NCBI GenBank assembly: GCA_030840515.1
Contig: JAVEEJ010000308.1
Span: 1-12,752 of the forward strand
DNA from: Frankiaceae bacterium
GTDB taxonomy: Bacteria > Actinomycetota > Actinomycetes > JAVEEJ01
Direction: 5' to 3'
Length of the DNA stretch: 12,752 bases
Position numbers and translations under genes: made by a program. Every line of letters starts with the position of its first letter. Positions within the stretch are counted from its first letter, which is position 1. This document shows positions 1 through 6,637 of this stretch, piece after piece. Under the pieces are notes generated by a model that was not told where the DNA came from, searched no databases, and saw only the letters and a list, made by a program, of their open reading frames with translations.

Positions 1-528
1 AACCTCGCCATCGCCCTGGCCCAGAGCGGTGAGCGCGTCATCCTGGTCGACGCCGATCTGCGCCGTGCGCAGGTCGCCGGGTCCATGGGGCTTGTCGCCG
101 GCGTCGGACTCAGCGACGTCATCCTGCGCACGGCAAGCCTGGACGAGGCTCTCCAGGAGTGGCGCGACCTGCTCCTGGTGCTGCCCGCGGGCAGCCTTCC
201 TCCCAACCCGGCCGAGCTGCTGGGCTCACAGCGGATGGCGACAGTGCTCGCCGAGCTGGCCGCGCGCTGCGACATCGTGATCATCGACACGCCACCCGTG
301 CTGCCGGTCACGGACGCCGTGGTGCTGGGGGCACAGGCCGATGCGACGCTCGTCGTCGCGCGGTGGGGCAAGGCGCAGCGGGTCCTCGTCGATGATGCGG
401 CGAAGCGGTTGCGCGGCGTGGGTGCGTTCGTGGTCGGGTCCGTCCTGAACGCCGTACCCGAGGCCAAGGCCCAGGACTACTACGAGGCCTACCGGCGGGA
501 GCTCGCAGAGCCGGCGGGGAAGCGCTGA
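1..528 (+). CDS. CpsD/CapB-family bacterial tyrosine kinase, C-terminal part (5' end outside window)
   Basis: This is the last 175 residues of a P-loop tyrosine autokinase (BY-kinase) that controls polysaccharide chain length and export at the membrane. The frame is open from base 1. The first residues (NLAIALAQSG) are those that normally follow the Walker A loop, so the ATP-binding GK(S/T) should lie just upstream. The Walker A' motif VILVDADLRR is at fragment residues 13-22 and Walker B IIDTPP at 94-99. The C-terminus carries only a short tyrosine cluster, DYYEAY, followed by ELAEPAGKR; such clusters are the usual autophosphorylation sites. It is the first visible gene of a plus-strand glycosyltransferase operon, with 6 bases between its stop and the next start. 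Family relatives include MinD/ParA ATPases, but the spacing of motifs, the Tyr cluster and the context favour CpsD/CapB. Whether the activator domain (Wzz/CapA) is fused upstream or is a separate gene cannot be seen. Confidence 0.9.
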   Translation, partial: NLAIALAQSGERVILVDADLRRAQVAGSMGLVAGVGLSDVILRTASLDEALQEWRDLLLVLPAGSLPPNPAELLGSQRMATVLAELAARCDIVIIDTPPVLPVTDAVVLGAQADATLVVARWGKAQRVLVDDAAKRLRGVGAFVVGSVLNAVPEAKAQDYYEAYRRELAEPAGKR

Positions 529-534
529 CGGGCC

Positions 535-1374
535 GTGGCCCCCGCCGCATTGCCATCGGTCCTCATCGTCAGCTACCGCCGCCCCGAGCTGCTTCAGCGG
601 TGTCTGCGGAGCCTCACCTCGCACGCGCCCGACTGGCCGGTCCAGGTCTGGGACAACGCCTCACCGGAAGCCGATGCCTTCCGGGAGCTGTCGGCAGAAC
701 ACCCACAGGTGTCCTGGCACTGGCACGACGAGAACATCGGGTTCGGCGCCGCGGTGAACCGGCTGGCCGAGCTGAGCGAGGGTGACCTGCTGCTGCTCAA
801 CCCCGACGCCGAGCTACTGCGTTCGCCGGACGTATTGCGGCAGGCGCTGAGCGGTAGTCCTCGGGTCGCGGCGGTCGGTCCGCTGATCGAGGTGGCGGGC
901 CTGCGGCCATGGGACAACGCCCGCCGGCTGCCGGGGGTGACCCGGATGATCGTGGAGTACTGGGGGCTCTCCGACGTGCTCCGCGGCACACCGCTGTCCC
1001 AGCGCTACCGATCCGCACCGCGGACAGCGGGCTACGTCTCCGGCGCCTGCCTGCTGCTGCGACGCAGCGCCTGGGACCAGGTCGGGCCGTTCGACGAGCG
1101 CTTCTGGCTCTACAGCGAAGAGGTGGACTGGTCCCGTCGTGCGCATGCAGCCGGATGGACCATCGGTCTGCTCAACGAGGTGTTGGTCCGGCACGTGGGC
1201 GGGGCCAGCTCTGAGCTGGGTGCTTCCGAGCGGACCGGCCCCAACTGGCTCCTCGACATGCAGCAGGCGTACCTGGCGAAGCACCACGGGCGCCGTGCCG
1301 CCGCGACCTACGCCACCGCTGCGCGTTCCTTCGACCGGCTGCGGGCGGCGCGCCGACGCCGACGGCAGGCCTAG
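535..1374 (+). CDS. GT2 family glycosyltransferase (rhamnosyltransferase-like)
   Basis: This is a 279-residue GT-A fold transferase that probably adds a sugar from a nucleotide donor to a lipid-linked oligosaccharide on the cytoplasmic face. The N-terminal nucleotide-binding strand SVLIVSYRRPELL is at residues 8-20, followed by NIGFGAAVNRL at 67-77 and the metal-binding DXD-like NPDAEL at 89-94. GYVSGACLLLRR is at 166-177, and the acceptor/catalytic stretch FDERFWLYSEEVDWS is at 186-200, followed by a conserved His (H220) before VGGAS. This motif order is typical of WbbL-type rhamnosyltransferases, and a dTDP-rhamnose gene set lies in the same window, so rhamnose is a reasonable donor, though this is inference. 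The GTG start at 535 is 6 bases after the kinase stop and places the first beta strand where the family has it. A GGGGAAG stretch 12 bases upstream is a weak ribosome binding site, so translation may depend on the upstream gene. Confidence 0.92.
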   Translation: MAPAALPSVLIVSYRRPELLQRCLRSLTSHAPDWPVQVWDNASPEADAFRELSAEHPQVSWHWHDENIGFGAAVNRLAELSEGDLLLLNPDAELLRSPDVLRQALSGSPRVAAVGPLIEVAGLRPWDNARRLPGVTRMIVEYWGLSDVLRGTPLSQRYRSAPRTAGYVSGACLLLRRSAWDQVGPFDERFWLYSEEVDWSRRAHAAGWTIGLLNEVLVRHVGGASSELGASERTGPNWLLDMQQAYLAKHHGRRAAATYATAARSFDRLRAARRRRRQA

Positions 1375-2406
1375 ATGCGCATCGCCCTGATCGCTCCCTG
1401 GTTCCGCACTCTCGGGCAGGTCCACGGACGAGCCCTGGCCCGGCAGGGCCACGACGTGCTTCTGGTGACGACCGACGGCCACTTCCAGGACGGCTACGGG
1501 TGGGTCCCTGAGCTGCTGCTCCCTGCTCGGCTCAAGTCGGCTCGGTGGCCGAGCGCGTGGGCGACGGCGCGTCGCCAGCTGCGCCGCTGGCGACCGGAGG
1601 CGGTGCTGCTCGATCAGACCTGGGATCTGCGTGCCGCGGCGTTGGCCCACGGAGCACCTCGCGCCCTGGTGGTTCACGACGCAGGGCCTCACGACAAGCT
1701 CCACGTGGGAGCGGCCTGGCAGCGGTCCGTGATCGCGCGCCAACGTCGGACGGCGAGGGACGTCGTGTGCTTCAGCAGGGCGGTGCGCGACCGACTCGAC
1801 GCGTCGGCCCGCGTCCACGTGGTGCCGCTGACGAGTGAGCTCCCGGAGGATCTGGTGCTTCCGGTGGCACCCGCCGGCGAGCGCCGTGACTTCCTCGTCC
1901 TCGGCCGGGTCAGCCCCTACAAGAACCTCGACACCGTCTTCGCTGCGTGGGCCGCACACGTCGGATCATCCGCCTACCGCGGGGACCACCTGGTGGTGCT
2001 CGGCGACGGCCACCTCGAGGCGGCTCTGCCTCCCGCCACGAGATGGGAGCGGCGCCGATTCGACTTCCGCGTCGAGGCGGCCGCCCTGCACCGCTTCAAG
2101 GCAAGCCTGACCCTCTACTCCGAGGCGTCGCAGAGCGGGGCGCAGATCACCTCGATGCAGCTCGGCGTGATGCCCATCGCGTCCTCGGAGGGCGGGCTGC
2201 CCGAGTACCAACCGGTCGAACGCCCCTGTGTTGCGCCGCTCGACGTCGGCGCCGTTGTCGTCAGCCTCGCTGAGCTCGCAGACCCGGCCCGCGCCGCCCG
2301 GGAGGGACAGGCAGCCCGTGCGCACTACGCCAGTCACTTCAGCGATGACGCTGCGGCTGCTGCGCTGTCTGCGGTCTGCTCGGAGCTGGGAGGCCGTCGT
2401 GGGTGA
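1375..2406 (+). CDS. GT-B fold glycosyltransferase (GT4-like, divergent)
   Basis: This is a 343-residue transferase with two Rossmann-like halves. The N-terminal domain opens MRIALIAPWF with HGRALARQGHDVLLVT (residues 17-32). The C-terminal domain begins FLVLGRVSPYKNLDTVFAAW at 173-192, the donor-binding GR.s..KN motif of GT4 enzymes. The usual E-x7-E donor motif is altered: the segment YSEASQSGAQITSMQLGV (248-265) keeps the first Glu (E250) but has Thr where the second is expected, before the GV-P-IAS strand. The start is ATG, directly after the upstream TAG stop, with GGCAGG five bases before it. The gene ends overlapping the next gene by 8 bases. It belongs to the plus-strand operon and probably adds one sugar of the repeat unit; donor and acceptor cannot be predicted. 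An accessory or weakly active enzyme is possible given the missing acidic residue. Confidence 0.85.
   Translation: MRIALIAPWFRTLGQVHGRALARQGHDVLLVTTDGHFQDGYGWVPELLLPARLKSARWPSAWATARRQLRRWRPEAVLLDQTWDLRAAALAHGAPRALVVHDAGPHDKLHVGAAWQRSVIARQRRTARDVVCFSRAVRDRLDASARVHVVPLTSELPEDLVLPVAPAGERRDFLVLGRVSPYKNLDTVFAAWAAHVGSSAYRGDHLVVLGDGHLEAALPPATRWERRRFDFRVEAAALHRFKASLTLYSEASQSGAQITSMQLGVMPIASSEGGLPEYQPVERPCVAPLDVGAVVVSLAELADPARAAREGQAARAHYASHFSDDAAAAALSAVCSELGGRRG
2388..2393 (+). promoter_or_regulatory. Ribosome binding site for the GT4 gene at 2399
   Basis: GGGAGG lies five bases before the GTG at 2399 and inside the 3' end of the upstream glycosyltransferase gene. It decides the start: GTG 2399 (8-base overlap with the previous stop) over the in-frame ATG at 2423. 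Confidence 0.6.
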
Positions 2407-3394
2407 CCGCGCCTCCGAACCGATGCGGATACTCGTGGTCACGGCCATGTACCCCACCACGGCCAACCCGGTCTGGGGAATGGTCGTGGCGCGCGAGGTG
2501 GAGGCGCTCCGAGCCGCGGGGCACGAGGTCCGGGCTCTCACGAAACGGCCAGGAGCGCTGGGCTACCTGCGGCAGTGGTGGGACGCCACCCGTGAGGTGC
2601 GGCGCTGGCGGCCGGACGTCGTTCATGCGCACTTCGGCACGTCGGCATTCGTAGCTGCCCTACTGCCGAGCAGGACCCGGCTCGTGGTCACGCTCCACGG
2701 CAGTGACGTCACCTACGGACCGGGTCTCACGTGGGACCGGCACTGGCTGCAGTACTGGATGTCGGTGCTCGCGGCGTGCCGGGCGTCCGCGGTGGTGGTG
2801 CAAGCGGAGTTCATGCGGCGTCGCCTGATTCGGCCAGTGCGCCGCAAGGCCGTCGTGCTGCCGCAGCCTGTCGACCTGACGCGCTTCGGCGCGGACCAGC
2901 GGTCGGTGCGCGATCCTGGGATGGTGCTCTTCCTCGGCGACAGCAAGCGGGCGGTCAAGCGCCGGGCGTTGGCCGACGAGGCCTGGTCGCTGCTGCCATC
3001 GCCTCGGCCCACGTTGACGGGCCTCGATGCGGTCGCCCCGAAGGACATCCCGAGCGCCATGTCGCGAGCCCGAATCGGCGTGCTCACAAGCGAGCGTGAG
3101 GGCCTGCCCGTGGCATGCCGCGAGGCTCTGGTGAGCGGCCTTCCGGTGGTGGCGGTCGAGCTCCCCGGCACGCGCGAGCTCGCCGAGCAGCTGCCCGAGG
3201 GTGTTTTCCTGACCAGCCAGGAGCCGATAGCGATCGCTCACGCCGTGTCTCGGGCGCTGAAGGCCACAGAAGGTGCGAACGGAGCTGTACTCAGCGGACG
3301 GCTCCGTGACGCCACCCGGGCGCTCGGCTGGGGTGCGGCCGGCCACCTCGACGCGGTGGTCGCGCTGTATCGGGGGCCACATCGTGGCGAGTGA
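2399..3394 (+). CDS. GT4 family glycosyltransferase
   Basis: This 331-residue retaining GT-B glycosyltransferase probably extends the lipid-linked repeat unit. The N-terminal domain holds ILVVTAMYPT (11-20), VWGMVVAREVEALRAAGHEV with the family glycine, and DVVHAHFGTSAFVAALL (73-89) followed by VTLHGSDV (97-104), a hallmark of GT4 enzymes. The C-terminal domain has VLPQPVDLTRF (153-163), VLFLGDSKRAVKR (176-188) and a complete E-x7-E motif, EGLPVACRE (234-242), before the glycine turn SGLPVVAVELPG. The GTG start at 2399 is supported by a GGGAGG site, so translation is coupled to the preceding gene. Some automatic callers may choose ATG 2423, eight codons later. The 3' end overlaps the polymerase gene by 11 bases. 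Donor specificity is unknown. Confidence 0.9.
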   Translation: MGDRASEPMRILVVTAMYPTTANPVWGMVVAREVEALRAAGHEVRALTKRPGALGYLRQWWDATREVRRWRPDVVHAHFGTSAFVAALLPSRTRLVVTLHGSDVTYGPGLTWDRHWLQYWMSVLAACRASAVVVQAEFMRRRLIRPVRRKAVVLPQPVDLTRFGADQRSVRDPGMVLFLGDSKRAVKRRALADEAWSLLPSPRPTLTGLDAVAPKDIPSAMSRARIGVLTSEREGLPVACREALVSGLPVVAVELPGTRELAEQLPEGVFLTSQEPIAIAHAVSRALKATEGANGAVLSGRLRDATRALGWGAAGHLDAVVALYRGPHRGE

Positions 3395-4784
3395 GACGAC
3401 CACCGCCAGCCCGACCCGCGCGGGGTCGGCGCTGCTGTCTGTCCTCGCGGCGCTGCTGGTCTATCTCGCCGCATCGGGCCGGCTGCTTTCGCCGACGCTG
3501 TTCGTGCTTGCCTTGGGTGGCGCTGGGGTCGCGCTCTGGGCGCAGCGCCACGTGGCTCTCGTCGCCGGCCTGGGCATCGCTGCGGTCTGCCTGATTCCCA
3601 TCTACTGGACCAGGCAGGTCGCCTTCCCCGTCTACCCCACGCCGGCCGTGCTGGCCTCGTTGGTGCTACTGCCGGTCGCCGTCACGCAGCTGCGCAAGGT
3701 CCGTCTTGTCGGGCTCGACTGGGCGTTCGGTCTCTACGTCGTGCTGCTCACGATGTCGACGACGTTGGTGCTCGGCGGCAACAGGACGGCTGTCATCCAA
3801 CTGCTCACCGCGACCGCGCTGCCGTACGTCGCCTTCCGCGCGGTCGCAGCCGACCCCGCGGTGCGGCGCGGCTTGGCCATCGGGATCGCCGCGGCCAGCG
3901 CGGTGCTGGCGCCGGTGGCCTTCTACGAGATCGGTGGCGGTGACAACCCGTTCTTCAGCCTCGTCACCCCGCGCTACCTGGCGGGCATCTGGGCGCACGC
4001 CGAGGTGCGCTTCGACACCACCCGGGCCGAGGCGAGCTTCGGCCATCCCATCGCGTTCGGGATGTTTCTCGTGGTGGCGCTGCTGCTCGCACTCGGGCTG
4101 TCCCGCGAGTCGCGCAGACCCACGATCGGACTCGTTGTCGCAGGGCTCACGACGGCCGCACTGATCGGGACGCTGAGCCGCGGGCCGCTCGTCGCCGCGG
4201 CGATCGGTGTCGTGCTCTGGCTGCTCGCCCGTCGGCGCGCTCTTGGTCGCCGCGACCTAGCCTTGGTGGCCCTCGTCGCACTGGCCCTGCTGGTCGTCCC
4301 CCCCGCCCGAGACACGGTCGGCAAGCTCGTCAACGCGACCTTCGGGCAGAGCGATGAGGCGAGTACGGCGACCTACCGAGTCGACCTCTTCCGTGTCGCC
4401 CAGGACCCGGCGCAGTTCTCGCTCTTCGGGCAGAGCGCGTCCGGTGTTGCGGGCGGCGGCACCAACTCCCTGCGAAACCGCACTCAGGTCGACTCCATCG
4501 ACAGCGAGTACGTGCTCATCTACCTGCGCAACGGCCTCCTGCCGCTGGCCGCTTTTTCGGCGCTGCTCGTCCTCGCGCTGCGGACGCTCGCGCGTGGCGG
4601 GCTACCGCCGCTCGACACGGCGTGGCTTGCCGCTGCGGCCGCGGTGATGATCGGACTGCTGTCCGTTGCGCTCATCACGCAGTTCGCGGCCGTCGCCTAC
4701 ATGGTCCTGGGCGTCGCGGCCGCGACAACTCAGGTGCCGACCGTGTTCTCACCACGGACGACCGAGGAGAGCAGCGACTCGTAG
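3384..4784 (+). CDS. O-antigen ligase/polymerase-like membrane protein (Wzy-type)
   Basis: This is a 466-residue hydrophobic protein with about ten predicted membrane segments, the expected architecture of Wzy polymerases and WaaL ligases that join undecaprenyl-linked sugar units on the outer face of the membrane. The family signature is visible as AEASFGHPIAFGMFLVVALL (215-234) followed by TLSRGPL (263-269), where the arginine of the SRG motif is functionally important in the family. A large extracytoplasmic loop lies between about 304 and 385 and contains DSEYV (373-377), similar to the catalytic-loop region of PF04932 proteins. Of the in-frame starts, the GTG at 3384 (seven bases after a GGGGG stretch, overlapping the previous stop by 11 bases) gives the normal short cytoplasmic N-terminus. 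Longer in-frame extensions into the GT4 gene are unlikely. Context (glycosyltransferases, BY-kinase) favours repeat-unit polymerase over ligase. Its last 55 bases overlap a convergent gene. Confidence 0.88.
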   Translation: MASETTTASPTRAGSALLSVLAALLVYLAASGRLLSPTLFVLALGGAGVALWAQRHVALVAGLGIAAVCLIPIYWTRQVAFPVYPTPAVLASLVLLPVAVTQLRKVRLVGLDWAFGLYVVLLTMSTTLVLGGNRTAVIQLLTATALPYVAFRAVAADPAVRRGLAIGIAAASAVLAPVAFYEIGGGDNPFFSLVTPRYLAGIWAHAEVRFDTTRAEASFGHPIAFGMFLVVALLLALGLSRESRRPTIGLVVAGLTTAALIGTLSRGPLVAAAIGVVLWLLARRRALGRRDLALVALVALALLVVPPARDTVGKLVNATFGQSDEASTATYRVDLFRVAQDPAQFSLFGQSASGVAGGGTNSLRNRTQVDSIDSEYVLIYLRNGLLPLAAFSALLVLALRTLARGGLPPLDTAWLAAAAAVMIGLLSVALITQFAAVAYMVLGVAAATTQVPTVFSPRTTEESSDS

Positions 4785-5779
4785 CCGTCGAGCATCGTCT
4801 CCAGTCCCCAGCGCTCCTCCACCAGCCCGTGCCCGGCCGTGGCCAGGCGGTCCTGCTCCACCCGGTCCTGGATGAGCGTGTGCAGCTGCTCGGGCCACCG
4901 TGCTGGGTCGGCGTCGAGCAGCAGGCCCGTCCCGGCCAGCAGCTCGGGCATCGCCCCCACCGGGGCGGCGGCGACGGCGACACCCGAGGCCATGGCCTCG
5001 AGCGCAACCATCGGCAGGGCCTCGCTGCGGCTCGGAATGACGAGTACGTCGAGTCGGCTCAACGCGGCAGGGATGTCACTGGTCCACCCGTGCCAGGTGA
5101 CCTCGACGGCCAGCTCAGCGGCGAGTCGTTCGAGCGCTGCGCGCTCCGAGCCGTCGCCGTACACGTCCAATGACCACCCACCGGGTGGCAGCTCGGCCAT
5201 CGCCCGGATCAGCCGGTCGACCCCCTTGACTGCCTCCAGCCTGCCCACGCAGCCCACTCGCACCGGGCCGTCCGGTCTGGGGCGCAGCGATGCGCGGAGG
5301 TCGGTTCCGTTGGGCACGGTATGAGGTGACGCAACGAGGCCGTCAGCTGCGCGAAGGCGTGCCGCGTGGCCCGGCGTGAGCGCCCCGAGCGCGTCGGCAC
5401 GCCGCAACGCCACACGCAGCGGCCCACGGTAGAGATGGCCCTCGTCGGGTGGCCAGGAGTGGGAGACCGCGACCCATCGCAGCCGCCCGGGGCTGCGAAG
5501 CCGGGCGGTCCACGCGTACGCGACCTCGGTGTTCGTGCAGCCGGTGATCACCACATCAGCCGGTGCGGGCAACCGTCCGAACGAGGCTCTGGCCTTGTCA
5601 AGGCGTTCGCCTGGGGCGTGGTCTGCGGCCAGCGGTCCTGCCGCCTGAAGGACGACGAACGTGACGCGGTGGCCACGGGCGGCTAGCCCGTTGGCAAGCA
5701 GGACCCGCTGCCGCTCGGCCCCGCCGACCTGCAGCGTGTTGCTCGTGAGGGTCAGTCTGAGCCCACCGACGCTCGCCAT
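4730..5779 (-). CDS. GT4 family glycosyltransferase on the opposite strand
   Basis: This 349-residue retaining GT-B enzyme has the N-terminal GG-AE donor/acceptor motif typical of GT4: LTSNTLQVGGAERQRVLLAN (11-30). VAVSHSWPPDEG is at 103-114 and TVPNGTD at 154-160. The C-terminal domain carries VGCVGRLEAVKGVDRLI (175-191), DVYGDGSER (205-213), VTWHGW (227-232) and a full E-x7-E motif, EALPMVALE (253-261), then ASGVAVAAAPVGAMPELL. ATG at 5779 is the start that places the first strand correctly; the frame stays open upstream but antisense to another gene, so the extension is spurious. No clear Shine-Dalgarno precedes the ATG. It is transcribed away from the LPFTG gene and towards the polymerase gene, overlapping the latter's 3' end by 55 bases. 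It probably adds a sugar of the same polymer under a separate promoter. Confidence 0.9.
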   Translation of the reverse strand: MASVGGLRLTLTSNTLQVGGAERQRVLLANGLAARGHRVTFVVLQAAGPLAADHAPGERLDKARASFGRLPAPADVVITGCTNTEVAYAWTARLRSPGRLRWVAVSHSWPPDEGHLYRGPLRVALRRADALGALTPGHAARLRAADGLVASPHTVPNGTDLRASLRPRPDGPVRVGCVGRLEAVKGVDRLIRAMAELPPGGWSLDVYGDGSERAALERLAAELAVEVTWHGWTSDIPAALSRLDVLVIPSRSEALPMVALEAMASGVAVAAAPVGAMPELLAGTGLLLDADPARWPEQLHTLIQDRVEQDRLATAGHGLVEERWGLETMLDGYESLLSSVVRGENTVGT

Positions 5780-5870
5780 GGGCGATACTGGAGCGGTCTG
5801 GCCCACCGGCCGATGATGGCAGGTGTGCACGGCGTGACGAGCAGTGCTCAGGGCGGCAGATGGGACGGCG

Positions 5871-5877
5871 TAGCCTA
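5871..5877. promoter_or_regulatory. Possible overlapping divergent -10 elements (TAGCCTA)
   Basis: TAGCCT (5871-5876) on the plus strand and TAGGCT (5877-5872) on the minus strand both match TANNNT. Plus-strand transcription would begin near 5883 and give a leader of about 105 bases; minus-strand transcription would begin near 5865 and give a leader of about 85 bases. No good TTGACA-type -35 is seen at 16-18 bases on either side, so the call is weak. Confidence 0.3.
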
Positions 5878-5891
5878 AACGGCCCAACAGC

Positions 5892-5955
5892 CAAGGTCCT
5901 GAGGTCCCGAGCGAAACCTTGACGACTCCGGGTCGTTGAGACCCACGGGGGAGTC
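5892..5955 (+). promoter_or_regulatory. Two consecutive hairpins in the leader of the LPFTG gene
   Basis: Hairpin 1 pairs CAAGGT (5892-5897) with ACCTTG (5916-5921) around an 18-base loop. Hairpin 2 pairs GACTCC (5924-5929) with GGAGTC (5950-5955) and, inside it, GGGTC (5930-5934) with GACCC (5940-5944) around a GTTGA loop, leaving a five-base bulge ACGGG on the 3' side. Eleven perfect pairs make hairpin 2 strong. It ends 21 bases before the ribosome binding site and has no T tract, so a leader structure or protein-binding site is more likely than an intrinsic terminator. Confidence 0.4.
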
Positions 5956-5976
5956 TGCCGCCAGGCCTGCCCCGAC

Positions 5977-5984
5977 AGAAGGAG
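5977..5984 (+). promoter_or_regulatory. Strong ribosome binding site for the LPFTG protein
   Basis: AGAAGGAG lies five bases before ATG 5990. It is the best Shine-Dalgarno in the window and settles the start over the in-frame TTG at 5936. Confidence 0.8.
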
Positions 5985-5989
5985 TACTG

Positions 5990-6637
5990 ATGCCCGCGAC
6001 GCCCAGCCGTTGGGTGCGACTGCTTGCCGCAGTCGTGCTTGCGGTATTCGGCGTGGGCCTGCTCCAGACCGGGGTGGCGCTGGCGAAGCCCAAGTGCCCG
6101 AAGCCGGGTGCCGCCCAAGAAGCCAGCCCCTACCCTCCGAAGCCCTGCAAGGCGGCCGCGACTCCGGACCGCATGTCGCCTGGACAGAAGACCTTCGTCG
6201 AGGGAAGTGGCTTCGCCCCTGGTGAGCTCGTCCGCTTCGAGCTGCATTCCAAGACCGTCGTGCTCGGGACCTGGCGCGCGACGTCCAAGGCTCAGCAGGT
6301 GCGCACGCCCAGCGGGACGACCAAGCAGGTCCCGGCCGGATGGGTGGGCCACCAGGTGACCATCCCCCTCACGACGCTTCTCGGGGAGCACCAGATCACC
6401 CTTGAGGGGCTGAAGTCGGGCGAGTACCTGACCGCGGACATCACCGTCCTCCCCCCGGGTCTGCCGCACGGTGACCCGGGTCTGGGTGGTGGCAGCGGCG
6501 GCGGCTCCACCGGTGGTTTGCCCTTCACCGGTACTCAGCTCTTCACGACGGCAGTAGCCGGCGCAGCCGCCTTGGCCGTAGGCCTGATGCTCCTGGTCGC
6601 CGCGCGTCGGCGCCGGCGTGCGGTGGCCCTGCGCTGA
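5990..6637 (+). CDS. Small secreted LPXTG-type (LPFTG) cell-wall-anchored protein
   Basis: This 215-residue protein has all parts of a sortase substrate. The signal peptide has basic residues near the start and a hydrophobic core (LLAAVVLAVFGVGLL, 11-25), with likely cleavage after ALA at 30-32. The mature region starts lysine/proline-rich and contains two cysteines (C36, C53). A single domain of about 90 residues has the pattern PGQKTFVEGSGFAPGELVRF (64-83) ... GEHQITLEG (132-140), a beta-sandwich type common in actinobacterial surface proteins. A Gly/Ser linker (163-176), LPFTG (177-181), a membrane segment (about 183-205) and an arginine-rich tail (RRRRR) follow. A class C/E or A sortase should cleave T-G and attach it to peptidoglycan; none is visible here. 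It is small for a surface adhesin. The downstream membrane protein gene overlaps its stop, suggesting co-translation. The exact role is unknown; polymer retention at the wall or a structural surface function are possibilities. Confidence 0.88.
   Translation: MPATPSRWVRLLAAVVLAVFGVGLLQTGVALAKPKCPKPGAAQEASPYPPKPCKAAATPDRMSPGQKTFVEGSGFAPGELVRFELHSKTVVLGTWRATSKAQQVRTPSGTTKQVPAGWVGHQVTIPLTTLLGEHQITLEGLKSGEYLTADITVLPPGLPHGDPGLGGGSGGGSTGGLPFTGTQLFTTAVAGAAALAVGLMLLVAARRRRRAVALR

Larger units (their letters stand above)
5780..5989. other. Divergent intergenic region between GT4 (minus) and LPFTG protein (plus)
   Basis: This 210-base region contains no credible ORF. It holds a TAGCCTA element that can be read as a TANNNT -10 on either strand, and two consecutive hairpins ahead of the plus-strand gene. 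No operator repeat or known riboswitch could be recognised with confidence; GEMM (c-di-GMP), ydaO (c-di-AMP), cobalamin and guanidine classes were compared from memory and their full conserved cores are absent. Confidence 0.6.

Noticed and set aside
814..1959. Long minus-strand open frame (381 codons) opposite the GT2 and GT-B genes
   Set aside because: It is antisense to two well-supported genes, has Arg/Pro/His-rich low-complexity translation and no family motif; such shadows are expected at this GC content.
2228..2398. N-terminal extension of the second GT-B enzyme back to 2228
   Set aside because: It lies inside the preceding gene, encodes no conserved sequence, and GTG 2399 has a proper ribosome binding site.
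5855..5905. GGGACG...AGCC...AGCCAAGG resembling parts of a c-di-GMP-I (GEMM) riboswitch
   Set aside because: The conserved GGGCAAACC arm with its tetraloop-capped stem is absent and the spacing leaves no room for it.
5940..5985. ACGGGGGAG resembling a piece of the ydaO c-di-AMP riboswitch
   Set aside because: Only one short block matches, and the GTCAGCTAACC core is missing before the start codon.
5936..5989. TTG start at 5936 for the LPFTG protein
   Set aside because: It would put 18 residues before the signal peptide and ignore the strong AGAAGGAG site before ATG 5990; the codons also lie within the hairpin.
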